Source of the DNA: Weissella koreensis KCTC 3621
GTDB lineage: Bacteria; Bacillota; Bacilli; Lactobacillales; Lactobacillaceae
Reading direction: 5' to 3'
Length of the DNA stretch: 64,000 nt
Assembly: GCF_000277645.1 (NCBI RefSeq)
Contig: NZ_AKGG01000011.1
Span: 124,001 to 188,000 of the forward strand
The notes beneath the pieces were generated by a model. It did no database searches, had not been told where the DNA came from, and saw only the letters and a list, made by a program, of their open reading frames with translations. The position numbers and the translations under genes were made by a program. Shown in pieces: positions 18,471 to 28,144 of the stretch; position 1 is the first letter of the stretch; each line of letters opens with the position of its first letter.

Positions 18471-18787
18471 TTCCCGTTTTTGTGGCGTTTTACATTCCCT
18501 TCATGGTCAAAATCAAGACCTAATTGTTCCATACGAGCTGATTGTTGATTGCTTAAATAGTTGTCCTTTAACAATTTTCCCTTAGTGACAGGCCTGTCTT
18601 CTGGATGCTCTAATAAATATAAATCAGCTTGGCTTTGAATTGTTCTTTCCATCGTTTCTGCCTGACGTCGATTAGCAATATCGCGAACTCTATGAATATT
18701 GGGCAAAATCAACATTGTTAATAACCCAATTATAAATAACGCAGTTACCACTTCGATCAATGTAAAACCTTTTCTTTTTTTCACCAT
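18467..18787 (-). CDS. comGC: Major competence pseudopilin ComGC
   Basis: Main subunit of the transformation pseudopilus. A 106-residue protein with a canonical class III signal: MVKKRKG then FTLIEVVTALFIIGLLTMLILP, where prepilin peptidase ComC would cut after Gly7. A helical body follows. This gene is intact, unlike comGD and comGF. It overlaps the end of comGB by seven bases, with a GGGGG ribosome site inside comGB. Confidence 0.9.
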   Translation of the reverse strand: MVKKRKGFTLIEVVTALFIIGLLTMLILPNIHRVRDIANRRQAETMERTIQSQADLYLLEHPEDRPVTKGKLLKDNYLSNQQSARMEQLGLDFDHEGNVKRHKNGK

Positions 18788-19782
18788 CCGTTAAAATCCC
18801 CCATATTAGAATAAATCGGTAATAAAAACTTCAAATATAATGCGATAATCAAACATCCAATTATGCCAAAACAAATTGGCTGGATTAACAACAATACTCT
18901 TTCCATCAAACGATCTAATTGTTCTTTCTTCAAAAGAGCTAGGCGAATAAAATCGCAGCCAATTGTCGCTTGTGATTTACCAGTCTTAAATAAGCATTCT
19001 GCTTCTATTGGTAAAAAAGGCATTTCTTTTAAGGCAGTTACTAAATCTTCACCCTGTAAAAGATGTTTTTGCATCTCCGAACCAAGCATTTCAATAAAAG
19101 GAACTGTCCTCACTCTATTAATTCGTGTAATGACTGTTGCTAAGCTAACCCCTGATTTCAATAAAATTCCCATATGAAATAAAAAATAATAAGATATCAA
19201 CAAATTTAATATCTTATTTAAAAGTGGAATTTTTGAATAAAGATACCAATAATTTAAAATAGTTTTACGAAATACGTTTTTCATCAAAATTATTATTATT
19301 ATTATTAAAATTAATACCAAGCCCATCCCTAACAATTCAGGAGAATTTAATAATGTATTGCTATTATTAGACCAAATATCATTCGAGAAAAATAATACTA
19401 ATCCAATACCTAATAAAGTTACTAAAAGCAGCAATATTCCTGGATATAATAACAACATTTTAATTTTTTGTTGATGAATAAAATGAATATATTCTTGTTT
19501 ACCAATCTCTTGCACTACTACCCTCATATTGCCGTGCAATTGAATAAAGCTTAATTGAAAATTTATTCTAATTGGCATATATGATTTAATCGCCAGTTCA
19601 AAACTTGTTCCTTGCCTCATATCCAATAAAACACTTTCTAATATATTTCTATTTTTAGGCTGCAACATTTGAATCGAATTTAATGCGTCTTGTAGTGAAT
19701 AGCCTGAATTTAGTAAATCTCCTAAAACTTCAAAAAATTGCACTTGATCATGACGCGACCATTGCGAACGTTTAAATCCCAT
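18781..19782 (-). CDS. comGB: Competence pseudopilus membrane protein ComGB
   Basis: Polytopic inner-membrane platform protein of the type II secretion F family, which anchors pseudopilus assembly. About 333 residues with two GspF-type halves and membrane helices near residues 110-135, 150-170 and 300-325. A GLP/GSS-like segment (GILLKSGVSLATVITRI) is visible. The ATG at 19782 follows ATGGAGAAAA inside comGA. An upstream ATG at 19797 lacks a ribosome site. Confidence 0.88.
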   Translation of the reverse strand: MGFKRSQWSRHDQVQFFEVLGDLLNSGYSLQDALNSIQMLQPKNRNILESVLLDMRQGTSFELAIKSYMPIRINFQLSFIQLHGNMRVVVQEIGKQEYIHFIHQQKIKMLLLYPGILLLLVTLLGIGLVLFFSNDIWSNNSNTLLNSPELLGMGLVLILIIIIIILMKNVFRKTILNYWYLYSKIPLLNKILNLLISYYFLFHMGILLKSGVSLATVITRINRVRTVPFIEMLGSEMQKHLLQGEDLVTALKEMPFLPIEAECLFKTGKSQATIGCDFIRLALLKKEQLDRLMERVLLLIQPICFGIIGCLIIALYLKFLLPIYSNMGDFNGW

Positions 19783-20665
19783 TTTTCTCCATTTCAATCA
19801 ATAAATCTTGTTGGGTTAAATACTGTAAATCAGCCATTTTTTCAGCATTTACCGTTGTCATTATTTGATAACCAACGCCTGATAAAACATGTTTCAATGC
19901 CCACTCATCTACGCCCAACCCCAGCATGCGATACCATACTCCTAAACAAGAATCGGCATGTACAGTGCTCAAAACCAAATGACCGCTCATCCCGGCTTCA
20001 ACCGCTATTTTTGCAGTTTTAGAGTCTCTAATTTCTCCAATAATTAAAATTTCAGGATGATGTCGTAATGCCAATTTCAATAATTGTTGATAGCTCATAT
20101 CAGCAAGTGTATTGATTTGAAGTTGTAATATTTCACTATCTTCAATTTCAACTGGATCTTCAATGCTTAGTACCAATCGAGCTGTTTTTAACTGCTGAAT
20201 AGCATAATAAAGTGTACTTGTTTTACCAACTCCTGTCCTCCCACTTAATAAAATTAAACCACTCATATTTTTTACTGATTCAATTAACTTATAAATTGGT
20301 TCAGGATCTTTAAATTTAATACCTATATTGCAAATTTGATATAAAAATCTAATAACCATTGATTCTTGATTCAAAAAATCACCAACGCTTGAAATTCTAC
20401 AATTGTAATTAGTTCCCCCTACTTGGTAAGTCATTCTACTTAACTGAGGTCTACGTGTTTCACTAATATCCATCCCACTACAAAACTTAATATAACGAAG
20501 CAACCGTAAGCCAATATCAACTTCAACTTGCCGCAATTTTTTTAAACCATTATTAGTAATCATCATAATACGATAATAATTACTGGACGGTAAAATATAT
20601 AAATCACTCCCCTTTTCTTTAATAACACATTCAACTAATTCATTAAAAATATTTTCAATTGTCAT
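19772..20665 (-). CDS. comGA: Competence pseudopilus ATPase ComGA
   Basis: Cytoplasmic secretion ATPase (GspE/PilB family) powering pseudopilus assembly and DNA uptake. At 297 residues it has the short form seen in lactobacilli. It carries Walker A LSGRTGVGKTSTLYY near residue 138, SIEDPVEIE near residue 168, Walker B region PEILIIGEIRD near residue 200 and the His box LSTVHADS near residue 231. All motifs are intact. It is the first gene of the comG operon, with a GGGGG ribosome site. No clear ComX box was recognised upstream. Confidence 0.92.
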   Translation of the reverse strand: MTIENIFNELVECVIKEKGSDLYILPSSNYYRIMMITNNGLKKLRQVEVDIGLRLLRYIKFCSGMDISETRRPQLSRMTYQVGGTNYNCRISSVGDFLNQESMVIRFLYQICNIGIKFKDPEPIYKLIESVKNMSGLILLSGRTGVGKTSTLYYAIQQLKTARLVLSIEDPVEIEDSEILQLQINTLADMSYQQLLKLALRHHPEILIIGEIRDSKTAKIAVEAGMSGHLVLSTVHADSCLGVWYRMLGLGVDEWALKHVLSGVGYQIMTTVNAEKMADLQYLTQQDLLIEMEKNGI

Positions 20666-20673
20666 TTTGACCC

Positions 20674-20688
20674 CCTTACACAGTAAGG
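20674..20688 (-). promoter_or_regulatory. Small hairpin at the comGA ribosome binding site
   Basis: CCTTAC and GTAAGG form a perfect 6-bp inverted repeat around 3 bases. On the comG transcript the 3' arm runs directly into the GGGGG ribosome site of comGA, so a folded hairpin could limit initiation. Any regulatory role is inference. Confidence 0.3.
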
Positions 20689-20731
20689 AACCAATAAAAC
20701 ATAAAGTGTTTTTTAATTTTTAAAATAAAAT

Positions 20732-20765
20732 AAAAAGCCAAACGCGCTAATGCACATTTGACTTT
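20732..20765 (-). terminator. Terminator after yebC
   Basis: On the minus strand AAAGTCAAATGTGC pairs with GCGCGTTTGGCTTT (G-U pairs included) over a 4-base loop, followed by TTTTTATTTT. It separates yebC from the comG operon. Confidence 0.8.
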
Positions 20766-20775
20766 AAAAAAATTA

Positions 20776-21501
20776 TTATTCAGCTGTAGTAAATACCGCT
20801 GAAACATCATCATCAGCTTCTAATTCTTCAACTAGTTTTGCTAATGATTCTGCATTATCTTCTGGAACTTCCATTGGATTATCAGCGATCATTGTTACTT
20901 CATCATTAATCAATGTGTAACCTTTTGATTCTAGTGCATCTCGAACTTCTGGGAAAACCTTTGGATCTGTATAAATTTCAAATTGATCATCATACGTCTT
21001 CATATCATCGGCACCAGCTTCTAACATGTCCTCAAACAATTGATCTTCATCAATTTCAGGAGCGTCTTCACCACGGGCAATTTCGATATATCCCTTACGT
21101 TCAAACTGAAAAGCAACTGAACCAGAAGTTCCCAATTCTCCACCAGCATGCTTAAAGGCAGAACGAACATTTGAAGCAGTTCGATTAGTGTTATCAGTCA
21201 ATGTTTCAACCAAAACAGCAATTCCAGCTGGTCCATAACCTTCATATGTTAACTCTTGGTAATTTGCACCACCAGCACCAGAAGCCTTATCAAGGGCACG
21301 TTGCACGTTGTCCTTAGGCATATTAGCTGCTTTTGCTTTTTCCATCACTAACCGTAATCCAGGGTTACCATCTGGATCTACTCCACCCGACTTAGCCGCA
21401 GTATATAAGTCACGTGATAACTTTTGGAAAATTTTTCCACGCTTAGCATCTTGGGCGTTCTTACGTCCTTGAATGTTATGCCACTTACTGTGTCCTGACA
21501 T
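20776..21501 (-). CDS. yebC: YebC/PmpR family protein
   Basis: A 241-residue protein with the family N-terminus [19 protein letters not shown], then [18 protein letters not shown] near residue 50 and [19 protein letters not shown] near residue 87. Members have been described as DNA-binding regulators and as translation factors easing ribosome stalling. The three-domain family length is complete. It is a single gene with a good GAGG site, directly upstream of comG, an arrangement shared with many lactobacilli. Confidence 0.93.
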   Translation of the reverse strand: MSGHSKWHNIQGRKNAQDAKRGKIFQKLSRDLYTAAKSGGVDPDGNPGLRLVMEKAKAANMPKDNVQRALDKASGAGGANYQELTYEGYGPAGIAVLVETLTDNTNRTASNVRSAFKHAGGELGTSGSVAFQFERKGYIEIARGEDAPEIDEDQLFEDMLEAGADDMKTYDDQFEIYTDPKVFPEVRDALESKGYTLINDEVTMIADNPMEVPEDNAESLAKLVEELEADDDVSAVFTTAE

Positions 21502-21671
21502 TTCAAAAACCTCTTTTCAATCTATTTTGACAGTCTACTCATTAATTATATAATAAATCAAATTTACAACAATATCAATATTTGAACCAAATATATTTGA
21601 TTTAAATATCATTATTACTCTTTACTAAATTAATTCGGTTATTATTTTTAACTTTAATGATAATCAAAAAA

Positions 21672-23174
21672 TTATCGATGATATGCAAACTTTTGAGCAG
21701 CTTTAACGGATTTTTGCCAATTTTCATAATGCTTTTGCATTGTCTGTTTATGCTCTTCATTATAGTCAACCGTTAGCATCTCAGGATTATCGGGTAGTTG
21801 ATCAATAGATGACCAAAATCCACTTTGTAATCCAGCTAAATACGCAATTCCACGAGCAGTCATTTCAAGTTTTCGTGGTCTCGTGATTTTTATTTGAAGT
21901 AAATCAGCCATAAATTCATGCAAATATTCGTTCGCTGCAGCACCACCATCAATAGAAAGATGAGTTCGTGTGAGTCCTGTATCAACGGTCATTACATCTA
22001 AAACATCTTTAGTTTGATATGCCAAAGATTCAATTGTAGCTCGTACCAAATCTTGATTTCGAGTTGCTCTAGTTAATCCAAAAGCAGCTCCACGAATTTT
22101 TTGATCCCAATAAGGTGCACCAAGGCCCGTAAAAGCTGGTACCAGGTAAATATCTTGATAAGGAACTGACTGGCTTGACTGATAAGCATATTCTGCTGAC
22201 ATTGCTGAATTATCAATGATATCCATTCCTTCTTCTAACCACTGAACTGCTGATCCAGCGACGAAAATTGAACCTTCAAGTGCATATGTGATTTTTCCGT
22301 TTAAACCATAAGCAATCGTTGTTAGCAAACCATGCTTTGAAACTTTTGGTTGATCTCCAGTGTTCATGACAATAAACGCGCCAGTCCCATATGTACTTTT
22401 AATAGAACCAGGCTTAAATGCTTGATGTCCAAACAAGGCAGCTTGCTGATCACCAGCTAATGCTCCAATCTTAATTGGAACACCTTTCAGAATCGTTTCA
22501 CCAAAATCATCTGATGAATTTTTAACTTTCGGCAATAAGTTTGGGTTAATTCCATAAAGATCCAATAACTCTGGATCCCATTGCAAGGTATGAATATTAA
22601 AAAGCATAGTTCGTGATGCATTGGTATAATCCGTAGCATGGGCCTTTCCTCTAGTGAGCTTCCACAACAGCCACGAATCTATTGTCCCAAAACGAAGTCG
22701 ATCCTCATCCATCAATTGTTTTAATTCTGAATTTTGGTCTAATAACCACATTATTTTAGTTGCTGAAAAATATGAATCAATCCAGAGACCCGTTTTATCA
22801 TATATTTTTTCTTCTAAATGATTTTCTTTGAGTTTATCAGCCATTATATTTGACTGCTTAGATTGCCAAACAATAGCTGGCGCTACTGGTTCACCGGTTT
22901 CTCGGTCCCATAAAACTGTTGTTTCGCGTTGATTAGTAATTCCAATTGAATCAATCTCCTGAGCAGGAATATCATATTTTGTTAAAACTTGCTGCATCAA
23001 CCACTCAGTGTCAATCCAAATTTGATTTGCATCGTGTTCAACCCAGCCTGGCTCCTGAAAAATTTGAGGTAGCTCTTTTTTAACCATCCCTACTGTATTA
23101 CCATTTTTATCATATAAAATGACGCGAGTACTAGTGGTTCCTTGATCAATTGCCATTACATATTCTTTTGTCAT
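21672..23174 (-). CDS. glpK: Glycerol kinase
   Basis: Phosphorylates glycerol to glycerol 3-phosphate. A 500-residue FGGY kinase with N-terminal AIDQGTTSTRVILYD, GITNQRETTVLWDRETG near residue 80, the ATP-site stretch LAGDQQAALFGHQAF near residue 240 and GTGAFIVMNTG near residue 264. The catalytic Asp lies within that DQQ. The phosphorylatable His typical of PTS-regulated GlpK is plausibly the one in this region. It stands alone: no glpF or glpD/glpO neighbour is visible, unlike many operons. Confidence 0.95.
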   Translation of the reverse strand: MTKEYVMAIDQGTTSTRVILYDKNGNTVGMVKKELPQIFQEPGWVEHDANQIWIDTEWLMQQVLTKYDIPAQEIDSIGITNQRETTVLWDRETGEPVAPAIVWQSKQSNIMADKLKENHLEEKIYDKTGLWIDSYFSATKIMWLLDQNSELKQLMDEDRLRFGTIDSWLLWKLTRGKAHATDYTNASRTMLFNIHTLQWDPELLDLYGINPNLLPKVKNSSDDFGETILKGVPIKIGALAGDQQAALFGHQAFKPGSIKSTYGTGAFIVMNTGDQPKVSKHGLLTTIAYGLNGKITYALEGSIFVAGSAVQWLEEGMDIIDNSAMSAEYAYQSSQSVPYQDIYLVPAFTGLGAPYWDQKIRGAAFGLTRATRNQDLVRATIESLAYQTKDVLDVMTVDTGLTRTHLSIDGGAAANEYLHEFMADLLQIKITRPRKLEMTARGIAYLAGLQSGFWSSIDQLPDNPEMLTVDYNEEHKQTMQKHYENWQKSVKAAQKFAYHR

Positions 23175-23226
23175 TATTTTTTACCTATTACCCTCAAATA
23201 AAAATTAGTTGGTTAAATATTTTTAA

Positions 23227-23256
23227 ATAAAAAGGCGAGGCAAGTTTGCCTCACCT
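23227..23256 (-). terminator. Terminator after the tautomerase gene
   Basis: On the minus strand GGTGAGGCAA and TTGCCTCGCC form a 10-bp GC-rich stem with a 3-base loop followed by TTTTTATTT. It ends the nrnA-cshB-yitT-tautomerase unit. Confidence 0.85.
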
Positions 23257-23363
23257 AAATTATTGACTAAGCTAAAACTATCTCAGTCCCCTATAATCGT
23301 AATATCAAACGTTTTTTTACATTTTAAGCTAATACGTGCTTTAAAAATAAAGATAACTTTATT

Positions 23364-23549
23364 TTATGCTTCGGACTTTAGAGTTCCGCCATCCATATAA
23401 CGATTTTTAGGCATTTCATTAACGATTACTTTAATTGCATCACGTGGTGCGCCGGCATTTTTTTCGACTGCATCTGTAATTTCTGACATCATTGCTTTTA
23501 ATTGAGCTTCTGAACGTCCTTCTACTAATTCAACATGTACAAATGGCAT
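23364..23549 (-). CDS. 4-oxalocrotonate tautomerase family protein
   Basis: A 61-residue tautomerase-fold protein. Pro follows the initiator Met ([13 protein letters not shown]), giving the N-terminal proline that acts as the catalytic base. Arg residues near 11 and 36 fit the family. Members of this size form hexamers. The physiological substrate in lactic acid bacteria is unknown. It follows yitT by 16 bp and has a TAGGAGAG ribosome site. Confidence 0.88.
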   Translation of the reverse strand: MPFVHVELVEGRSEAQLKAMMSEITDAVEKNAGAPRDAIKVIVNEMPKNRYMDGGTLKSEA

Positions 23550-23565
23550 CTTTTCTCTCCTATTA

Positions 23566-24492
23566 TTAATTATTTAAAACATCTGAAATTTGCTTTTTAG
23601 CAGCAATTTTCTCAACCTGAATTTGACGCTGTAAATCCTCATTAATGAAATTATTAGATACATTTACAGTATTCAATACATTGATGAAGGCATCTGGATC
23701 AGCTTCTTTAGTTAAATTTTCCATATCTGCTAATTCATAACGCGAAAGGACCATCATCAATGTTTTTGATGGGTGCTTGGTATAAGCACCCACAGAATCA
23801 AGAATTGTAATACCACGAACAACATTCGCCTGTAAGTTTTCAATGACTTCATCAGGATGCTTTGTGACAATAAATGCGGTTAATTTTCGGTGTTTAGTAT
23901 AAATGTTATCCATAGCAACAGATGTTGCATAAATTCCAATAATCGTATACATCGCATTTTGCCAGCCAATAAAGAAGCCAGCAATCAAAACTATACCCCC
24001 ATTAATCATCATACTAACAGATCCAATTGACCGACCCGTTCGTTTTTGAACAATAGCAGCAACAACATCCATTCCACCAGTAGAAAAACCTAATCTAAAA
24101 GTAATCCCAATGGCAACCCCTAATAACATTCCACCAAATAACGCAGCTAAGATCGGTTCATTATTTACAATGCTCACTTTTGGCATCCAAACTTGTAGAC
24201 CAGATGCCAACAAATTATTCAAGAAACTTAATACTACGAAACGACGACCAGCCCAAAACCAACCTGCAATCGCAATCGGAATATTAAAGACCAAAATCAT
24301 TGTTCCTACTTCAATATGAATATGAAACAAATAAGTCAAAAATAAATTTAACAGTTGCGCAATTCCATTAAATCCAGCTGAAAAAATATTATTAGGAATA
24401 AAGAAGAAATTCATGGATACCGCAACAAGTAATGAACCAAATATAAATCCCCCCACGAGGATACTGTAATTTTTAACTGATGTCCAAACCAA
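23566..24492 (-). CDS. YitT family membrane protein (DUF161/DUF2179)
   Basis: A 308-residue protein with five or six hydrophobic helices in the first 200 residues (for example [20 protein letters not shown] and a Gly-rich [12 protein letters not shown] near residue 148). A soluble C-terminal DUF2179 domain follows. Function is not established. The start is an unusual TTG with AGGAGG eight bases upstream and no better alternative. It lies between the helicase and tautomerase genes in one unit. Confidence 0.88.
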   Translation of the reverse strand: MVWTSVKNYSILVGGFIFGSLLVAVSMNFFFIPNNIFSAGFNGIAQLLNLFLTYLFHIHIEVGTMILVFNIPIAIAGWFWAGRRFVVLSFLNNLLASGLQVWMPKVSIVNNEPILAALFGGMLLGVAIGITFRLGFSTGGMDVVAAIVQKRTGRSIGSVSMMINGGIVLIAGFFIGWQNAMYTIIGIYATSVAMDNIYTKHRKLTAFIVTKHPDEVIENLQANVVRGITILDSVGAYTKHPSKTLMMVLSRYELADMENLTKEADPDAFINVLNTVNVSNNFINEDLQRQIQVEKIAAKKQISDVLNN

Positions 24493-24511
24493 AGCATCTT
24501 CCTCCTAAATG

Positions 24512-25882
24512 TTATTTTCCGCGAGCCTGATCAGATGCTTTCTTTTTAGTCTTACGATTAGCACGTAACTCTTCACGGTCAGAAACTCGTTTCTTAAAGC
24601 GAGCATCTTTAGCAATTGCTGCCTTAATTTGATGCTTATATCCTGGTTTAACGTGCTTCTTCTTCTTTTTAACCATCCCCAACATCGTTGGATCAAGCTT
24701 TTGGGTAGACTTATGTCGTTGACGCCGACGACGACGATCAATTCCGTCCTTCAATTCCCCATGACTAAAGTTTTTAGGTTGGAATTCAATCCCCATTTTT
24801 TCAACACTAGCTACTCGGTCTTCTTCATCTGGATTATAAATTGTAATTGCCGTTCCAGTTTGACCATTACGACCAGTTCGTCCAACTCGATGAATAAAGA
24901 ATTCCAATTCATTTGGAATACCATCATTAATAATCAAGTCAACCCCTGGAATATCAATTCCTCGAGCGGCTAAGTCGGTTGCCACGACATATTGATAATC
25001 AAGTCGTTGAATAGCAGTCATCACTCGACGACGTTCTCGTGGTTGAATATCTCCGTGAATTTCAGCAACTTTAAGTCCCTGTTGTCGTAAATACTTAGCC
25101 AATTCTTTGGCACGAACCTTAGTATTAGTAAATACTAAGGCCATGTATGGATTACCCATCGTTAACAAACTATAAACGACTTCATCTTTTGTCTTACCCT
25201 TAGTTCCAACCAATAGATTTGTAATAGTATTAGCAATTACCGTCTCACTTGGAATTTCTTCAATAATTGGGTTATTTAAATACTTTTTCAAAAATGGTTG
25301 TAATTTTTTAGGAATCGTAGCCGAAAATACCATCATTTGTAGATCACTTGGCAACGCTCCAGCAATCGCATCAACATCTGGTAAAAAACCACCATCCAAT
25401 GTCATATCAGCTTCATCAATAACTAAAGTTGATGCTTTATGTATATCTAAAGCTCCATTTTTTGAAAGGTCATGAATTCGACCAGGTGTTCCGATAACAA
25501 TTTGTGGTTGTTTATTTTCTAGTTGTGCAGTTTGACGGGCTTTATCGGTTCCACCAACGTAGTACCCGATTTGAGGCCGAATTTTTTCATCAAACATATC
25601 CGCAATTTGCTTAGCAGCACGATTAATTTGAGCCGCTAATTCTCTTGAAGGTGTAGTGATAATAACTTGTACTGTTGATTCCGTTAAATTCAATTTTTCA
25701 AAGATTGGGATCAAGAAAGCATGAGTCTTACCAGATCCAGTTTGTGACTGTCCCACAACTGAACGACCTTGTAGAATCACTGGAATCATTTTCTCTTGAA
25801 CCGGTGTTGGCTCTTTAAAGTTGATTGCACCTAGAGCTTGATATATTTCTGATTTTAAATTATAATCCGTAAATTTTGCCAT
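24512..25882 (-). CDS. cshB: DEAD-box ATP-dependent RNA helicase (CshB-like)
   Basis: RNA remodelling in ribosome assembly, mRNA decay or cold adaptation. A 456-residue protein with Q-motif FKEPTPVQEKMIP, Walker A GQSQTGSGKT near residue 46, PSRELA, TPGR, VIDEADM near residue 153, SAT near 188, and C-terminal ATDLAARGIDIPGV and HRVGRTGR. A basic Lys/Arg-rich tail follows. Position directly after nrnA matches the CshB/YqfR branch. The paralogue assignment is an inference. Confidence 0.9.
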   Translation of the reverse strand: MAKFTDYNLKSEIYQALGAINFKEPTPVQEKMIPVILQGRSVVGQSQTGSGKTHAFLIPIFEKLNLTESTVQVIITTPSRELAAQINRAAKQIADMFDEKIRPQIGYYVGGTDKARQTAQLENKQPQIVIGTPGRIHDLSKNGALDIHKASTLVIDEADMTLDGGFLPDVDAIAGALPSDLQMMVFSATIPKKLQPFLKKYLNNPIIEEIPSETVIANTITNLLVGTKGKTKDEVVYSLLTMGNPYMALVFTNTKVRAKELAKYLRQQGLKVAEIHGDIQPRERRRVMTAIQRLDYQYVVATDLAARGIDIPGVDLIINDGIPNELEFFIHRVGRTGRNGQTGTAITIYNPDEEDRVASVEKMGIEFQPKNFSHGELKDGIDRRRRRQRHKSTQKLDPTMLGMVKKKKKHVKPGYKHQIKAAIAKDARFKKRVSDREELRANRKTKKKASDQARGK

Positions 25883-25896
25883 TAATTTCTCCTGTT

Positions 25897-26847
25897 TTAT
25901 TCGTTAATGGTTGTTTCTAATACAGCATTAACTTCATCAATAATTGTGTTTATTTCAGTTTGATCTTGTGCTAAAGCACCCGAAGCAAATGGGTGTCCAC
26001 CTCCACCGTGACGTGCCGCAACTTTGTTAATGACCACGTCACGAGAGCGCATGCGAACTCGATAAAAACCTTCTTCTTGTTCTTCAAAGATAATCCAAGC
26101 TTTCATCGTATTAACTTTTCCTAAGAGTGGCACTACAAAGGCAGTCCCAAAATCTCCCAATTCAAAGCTTTCAACAACATCATGTTTCAAAATAATATAA
26201 TTTAAACCTAGATCGTTCATTTGCATATTACTTAAAACATAACCAGACATTTTAGCAGCAGCTGGTGAAATAGTATCCATCATTTGATTAATTTTAAACC
26301 AATCAAAATCAAATTCCATTAATCCTGCAACAACTTCCATTGTCTTCGCATTTGTAGCATATAAGAATCTTCCAGTATCACCAACAATTCCGTTATACAA
26401 ATATGAAGCACCACTATTTGATAACGCTAATTCATTTTTAAATTGTTGATAGAAACTAAAAATTATTGCAGAGGTTGAAGAGGCACCTTCAATCACCCAA
26501 TTATAATCTCCATAAGGTTCTTCGTTTGGATGATGGTCAATTTTTACAATTGTAGCCCCTTGTTCCCAACGTTGATCATCCACTCGGGGAGTATTAGCAG
26601 TATCTACTACAATAACTAGTGCATCCTCATAGAGTTGGTCCTCAATTTCATCCATAGTTCCCATCCAAAGGGCACTGTGTTGCATTTTACCAACTGTATA
26701 AACTTTTTTTTCTGGGAATGAGTTTTGAATTAAATCCGCTAGACCAAATTGTGCACCAAAAGCATCTGGATCGGGCCTTTGATGTCGATGAATGATAATT
26801 GTATCATGCTTTTTAATTTGCTCTAAAATAACTGTTTCAGCCGTCAT
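25897..26847 (-). CDS. nrnA: Bifunctional oligoribonuclease/pAp phosphatase NrnA (DHH-DHHA1)
   Basis: Degrades short oligoribonucleotides and dephosphorylates pAp. A 316-residue protein with the DHH motif set HRHQRPDPDAFGAQ near residue 20, VVDTAN near residue 80, VKIDHHPNE near residue 100 and GDTGRF. The C-terminal DHHA1 motif RHGGGGHPFASGA lies near residue 285. It is first gene of a four-gene unit with the helicase 14 bp downstream. Confidence 0.93.
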   Translation of the reverse strand: MTAETVILEQIKKHDTIIIHRHQRPDPDAFGAQFGLADLIQNSFPEKKVYTVGKMQHSALWMGTMDEIEDQLYEDALVIVVDTANTPRVDDQRWEQGATIVKIDHHPNEEPYGDYNWVIEGASSTSAIIFSFYQQFKNELALSNSGASYLYNGIVGDTGRFLYATNAKTMEVVAGLMEFDFDWFKINQMMDTISPAAAKMSGYVLSNMQMNDLGLNYIILKHDVVESFELGDFGTAFVVPLLGKVNTMKAWIIFEEQEEGFYRVRMRSRDVVINKVAARHGGGGHPFASGALAQDQTEINTIIDEVNAVLETTINE

Positions 26848-26905
26848 ATTTTTATCTCAATTCTTTCAATTATATTTTTAATTATTTTCTAATCACTAAC
26901 AACAA

Positions 26906-26914
26906 ATTATAGCA
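26906..26914 (-). promoter_or_regulatory. Extended -10 promoter of the nrnA operon
   Basis: On the minus strand TGCTATAAT lies about 60 bp upstream of the nrnA start and just past the dinB stop. No convincing -35 hexamer is found 17 bp upstream. Confidence 0.45.
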
Positions 26915-26926
26915 CAGATAAGCTGG

Positions 26927-28045
26927 TTAAACCCCATATAAATCCAGCGGAACATCGGTAAAAGTTATTGGTGCCAAATTCGTCATCGTCAATCCTAATA
27001 ACCGAATTGGTTCTTGAAAACCTCCTAATTCATCCCAAAGTTCCAATGCCAAATCGTAAAATAAATCAGCTTTATTTTCCATAAAGTCTAGATTAGTTCG
27101 ACGCCGTGTTTCAGTTTTAAATTCTGAATCTCTAACTTTCAATACTAAAGTCTTTCCATGCTTTTTTTCTTGTTGCACGGACGTTTCTAATAAATTAGCT
27201 AAATGATGAAATGCCTCGAAAACATCAGCTTCTTCAGATAAAAAGGGACCATAAGTTCTTTCATTTCCAATCGATTTTCGTTCTCTTTTCCACTCCACCT
27301 CACGATCATCAACTCCTCGAATTCTTTGATAAAAATCAAAACCTGCACGACCAAAATGATCAATCAAGGTCGCTTGACTTTGTTGATATAAATCATATCC
27401 ATTATAGATTCCCAAATCGTTCATTTTAGGAATCGTTTTTTTACCAATTCCTCGAATTTCTTGAATCTTAAGATCATTCAAAAATTCTCTAATTTGGCTA
27501 GGATCAATATATGTAAATCCGACCGGTTTATTGTGTTCTGAAGCTAACTTAGCCATAAATTTGTTATATGAAACGCCCACCGATGAGGTAAGCTTTAATT
27601 CATCAAAAATCGTCTGTTGCAAATGATGCGCCAAATCTAAATCTGAATCAAATGTCGATAAATCATTAGTCACATCCAAATAGGCTTCATCAAACGCCAC
27701 TGGTTCTATTTTTTCGGTATATCGATGGAAAATTTCATGAACTAATTGAGACGTTTTTCGATATAATTTGAAATTAGGAACTACGAAACGGGCATGAGGT
27801 GCCAATTTCAAGGCTTCTACAGCACTCATTGCTGAATGCACCCCTAGTTTACGAGCTTGATAATTGGCAGTTGCAACTACTCCACGTCCTCCCGTTAAAC
27901 GTGGATCATTGGCCAAAATTATTGCTTCATCTCGATATTCTGGATGGTCTCGCATTTCAATTTGCGCATAAAATGCATCCATATCAATATGTATAATATG
28001 ACGATCACTATTTAATTTTAATGGAATATCAAATAAATCAGCCAT
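26927..28045 (-). CDS. dinB: DNA polymerase IV (Y family)
   Basis: Error-prone translesion polymerase. A 372-residue protein with HIDMDAFYAQIEMRD near residue 19 (catalytic Asp), FDEAYLDVT near residue 115 and the helix-hairpin-helix IRGIGKKT near residue 190. A little-finger domain is at the C-terminus. The frame stays open to 28123, but that extension runs into the yajC terminator. The MADLF start at 28045 matches family length and lies downstream of AGGA. Confidence 0.93.
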   Translation of the reverse strand: MADLFDIPLKLNSDRHIIHIDMDAFYAQIEMRDHPEYRDEAIILANDPRLTGGRGVVATANYQARKLGVHSAMSAVEALKLAPHARFVVPNFKLYRKTSQLVHEIFHRYTEKIEPVAFDEAYLDVTNDLSTFDSDLDLAHHLQQTIFDELKLTSSVGVSYNKFMAKLASEHNKPVGFTYIDPSQIREFLNDLKIQEIRGIGKKTIPKMNDLGIYNGYDLYQQSQATLIDHFGRAGFDFYQRIRGVDDREVEWKRERKSIGNERTYGPFLSEEADVFEAFHHLANLLETSVQQEKKHGKTLVLKVRDSEFKTETRRRTNLDFMENKADLFYDLALELWDELGGFQEPIRLLGLTMTNLAPITFTDVPLDLYGV

Positions 28046-28094
28046 ATCATTTACTATCCTAACTTTAGAATGCATTGAAAAATTATGTCGATAT

Positions 28095-28128
28095 AAAAAG
28101 AGACTTGGATATAAATACACCAAGCCTC
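28095..28128 (-). terminator. Terminator after yajC
   Basis: On the minus strand GAGGCTTGG and CCAAGTCTC form a 9-bp stem followed by TTTTT. It ends the ruvA-ruvB-queA-tgt-yajC unit. Confidence 0.8.
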
Positions 28129-28144
28129 CTCACCAGATTAAAAA

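Noticed and set aside
28046..28123. Longer N-terminus for DinB
   Set aside because: The extension overlaps the yajC terminator hairpin and adds non-family residues.
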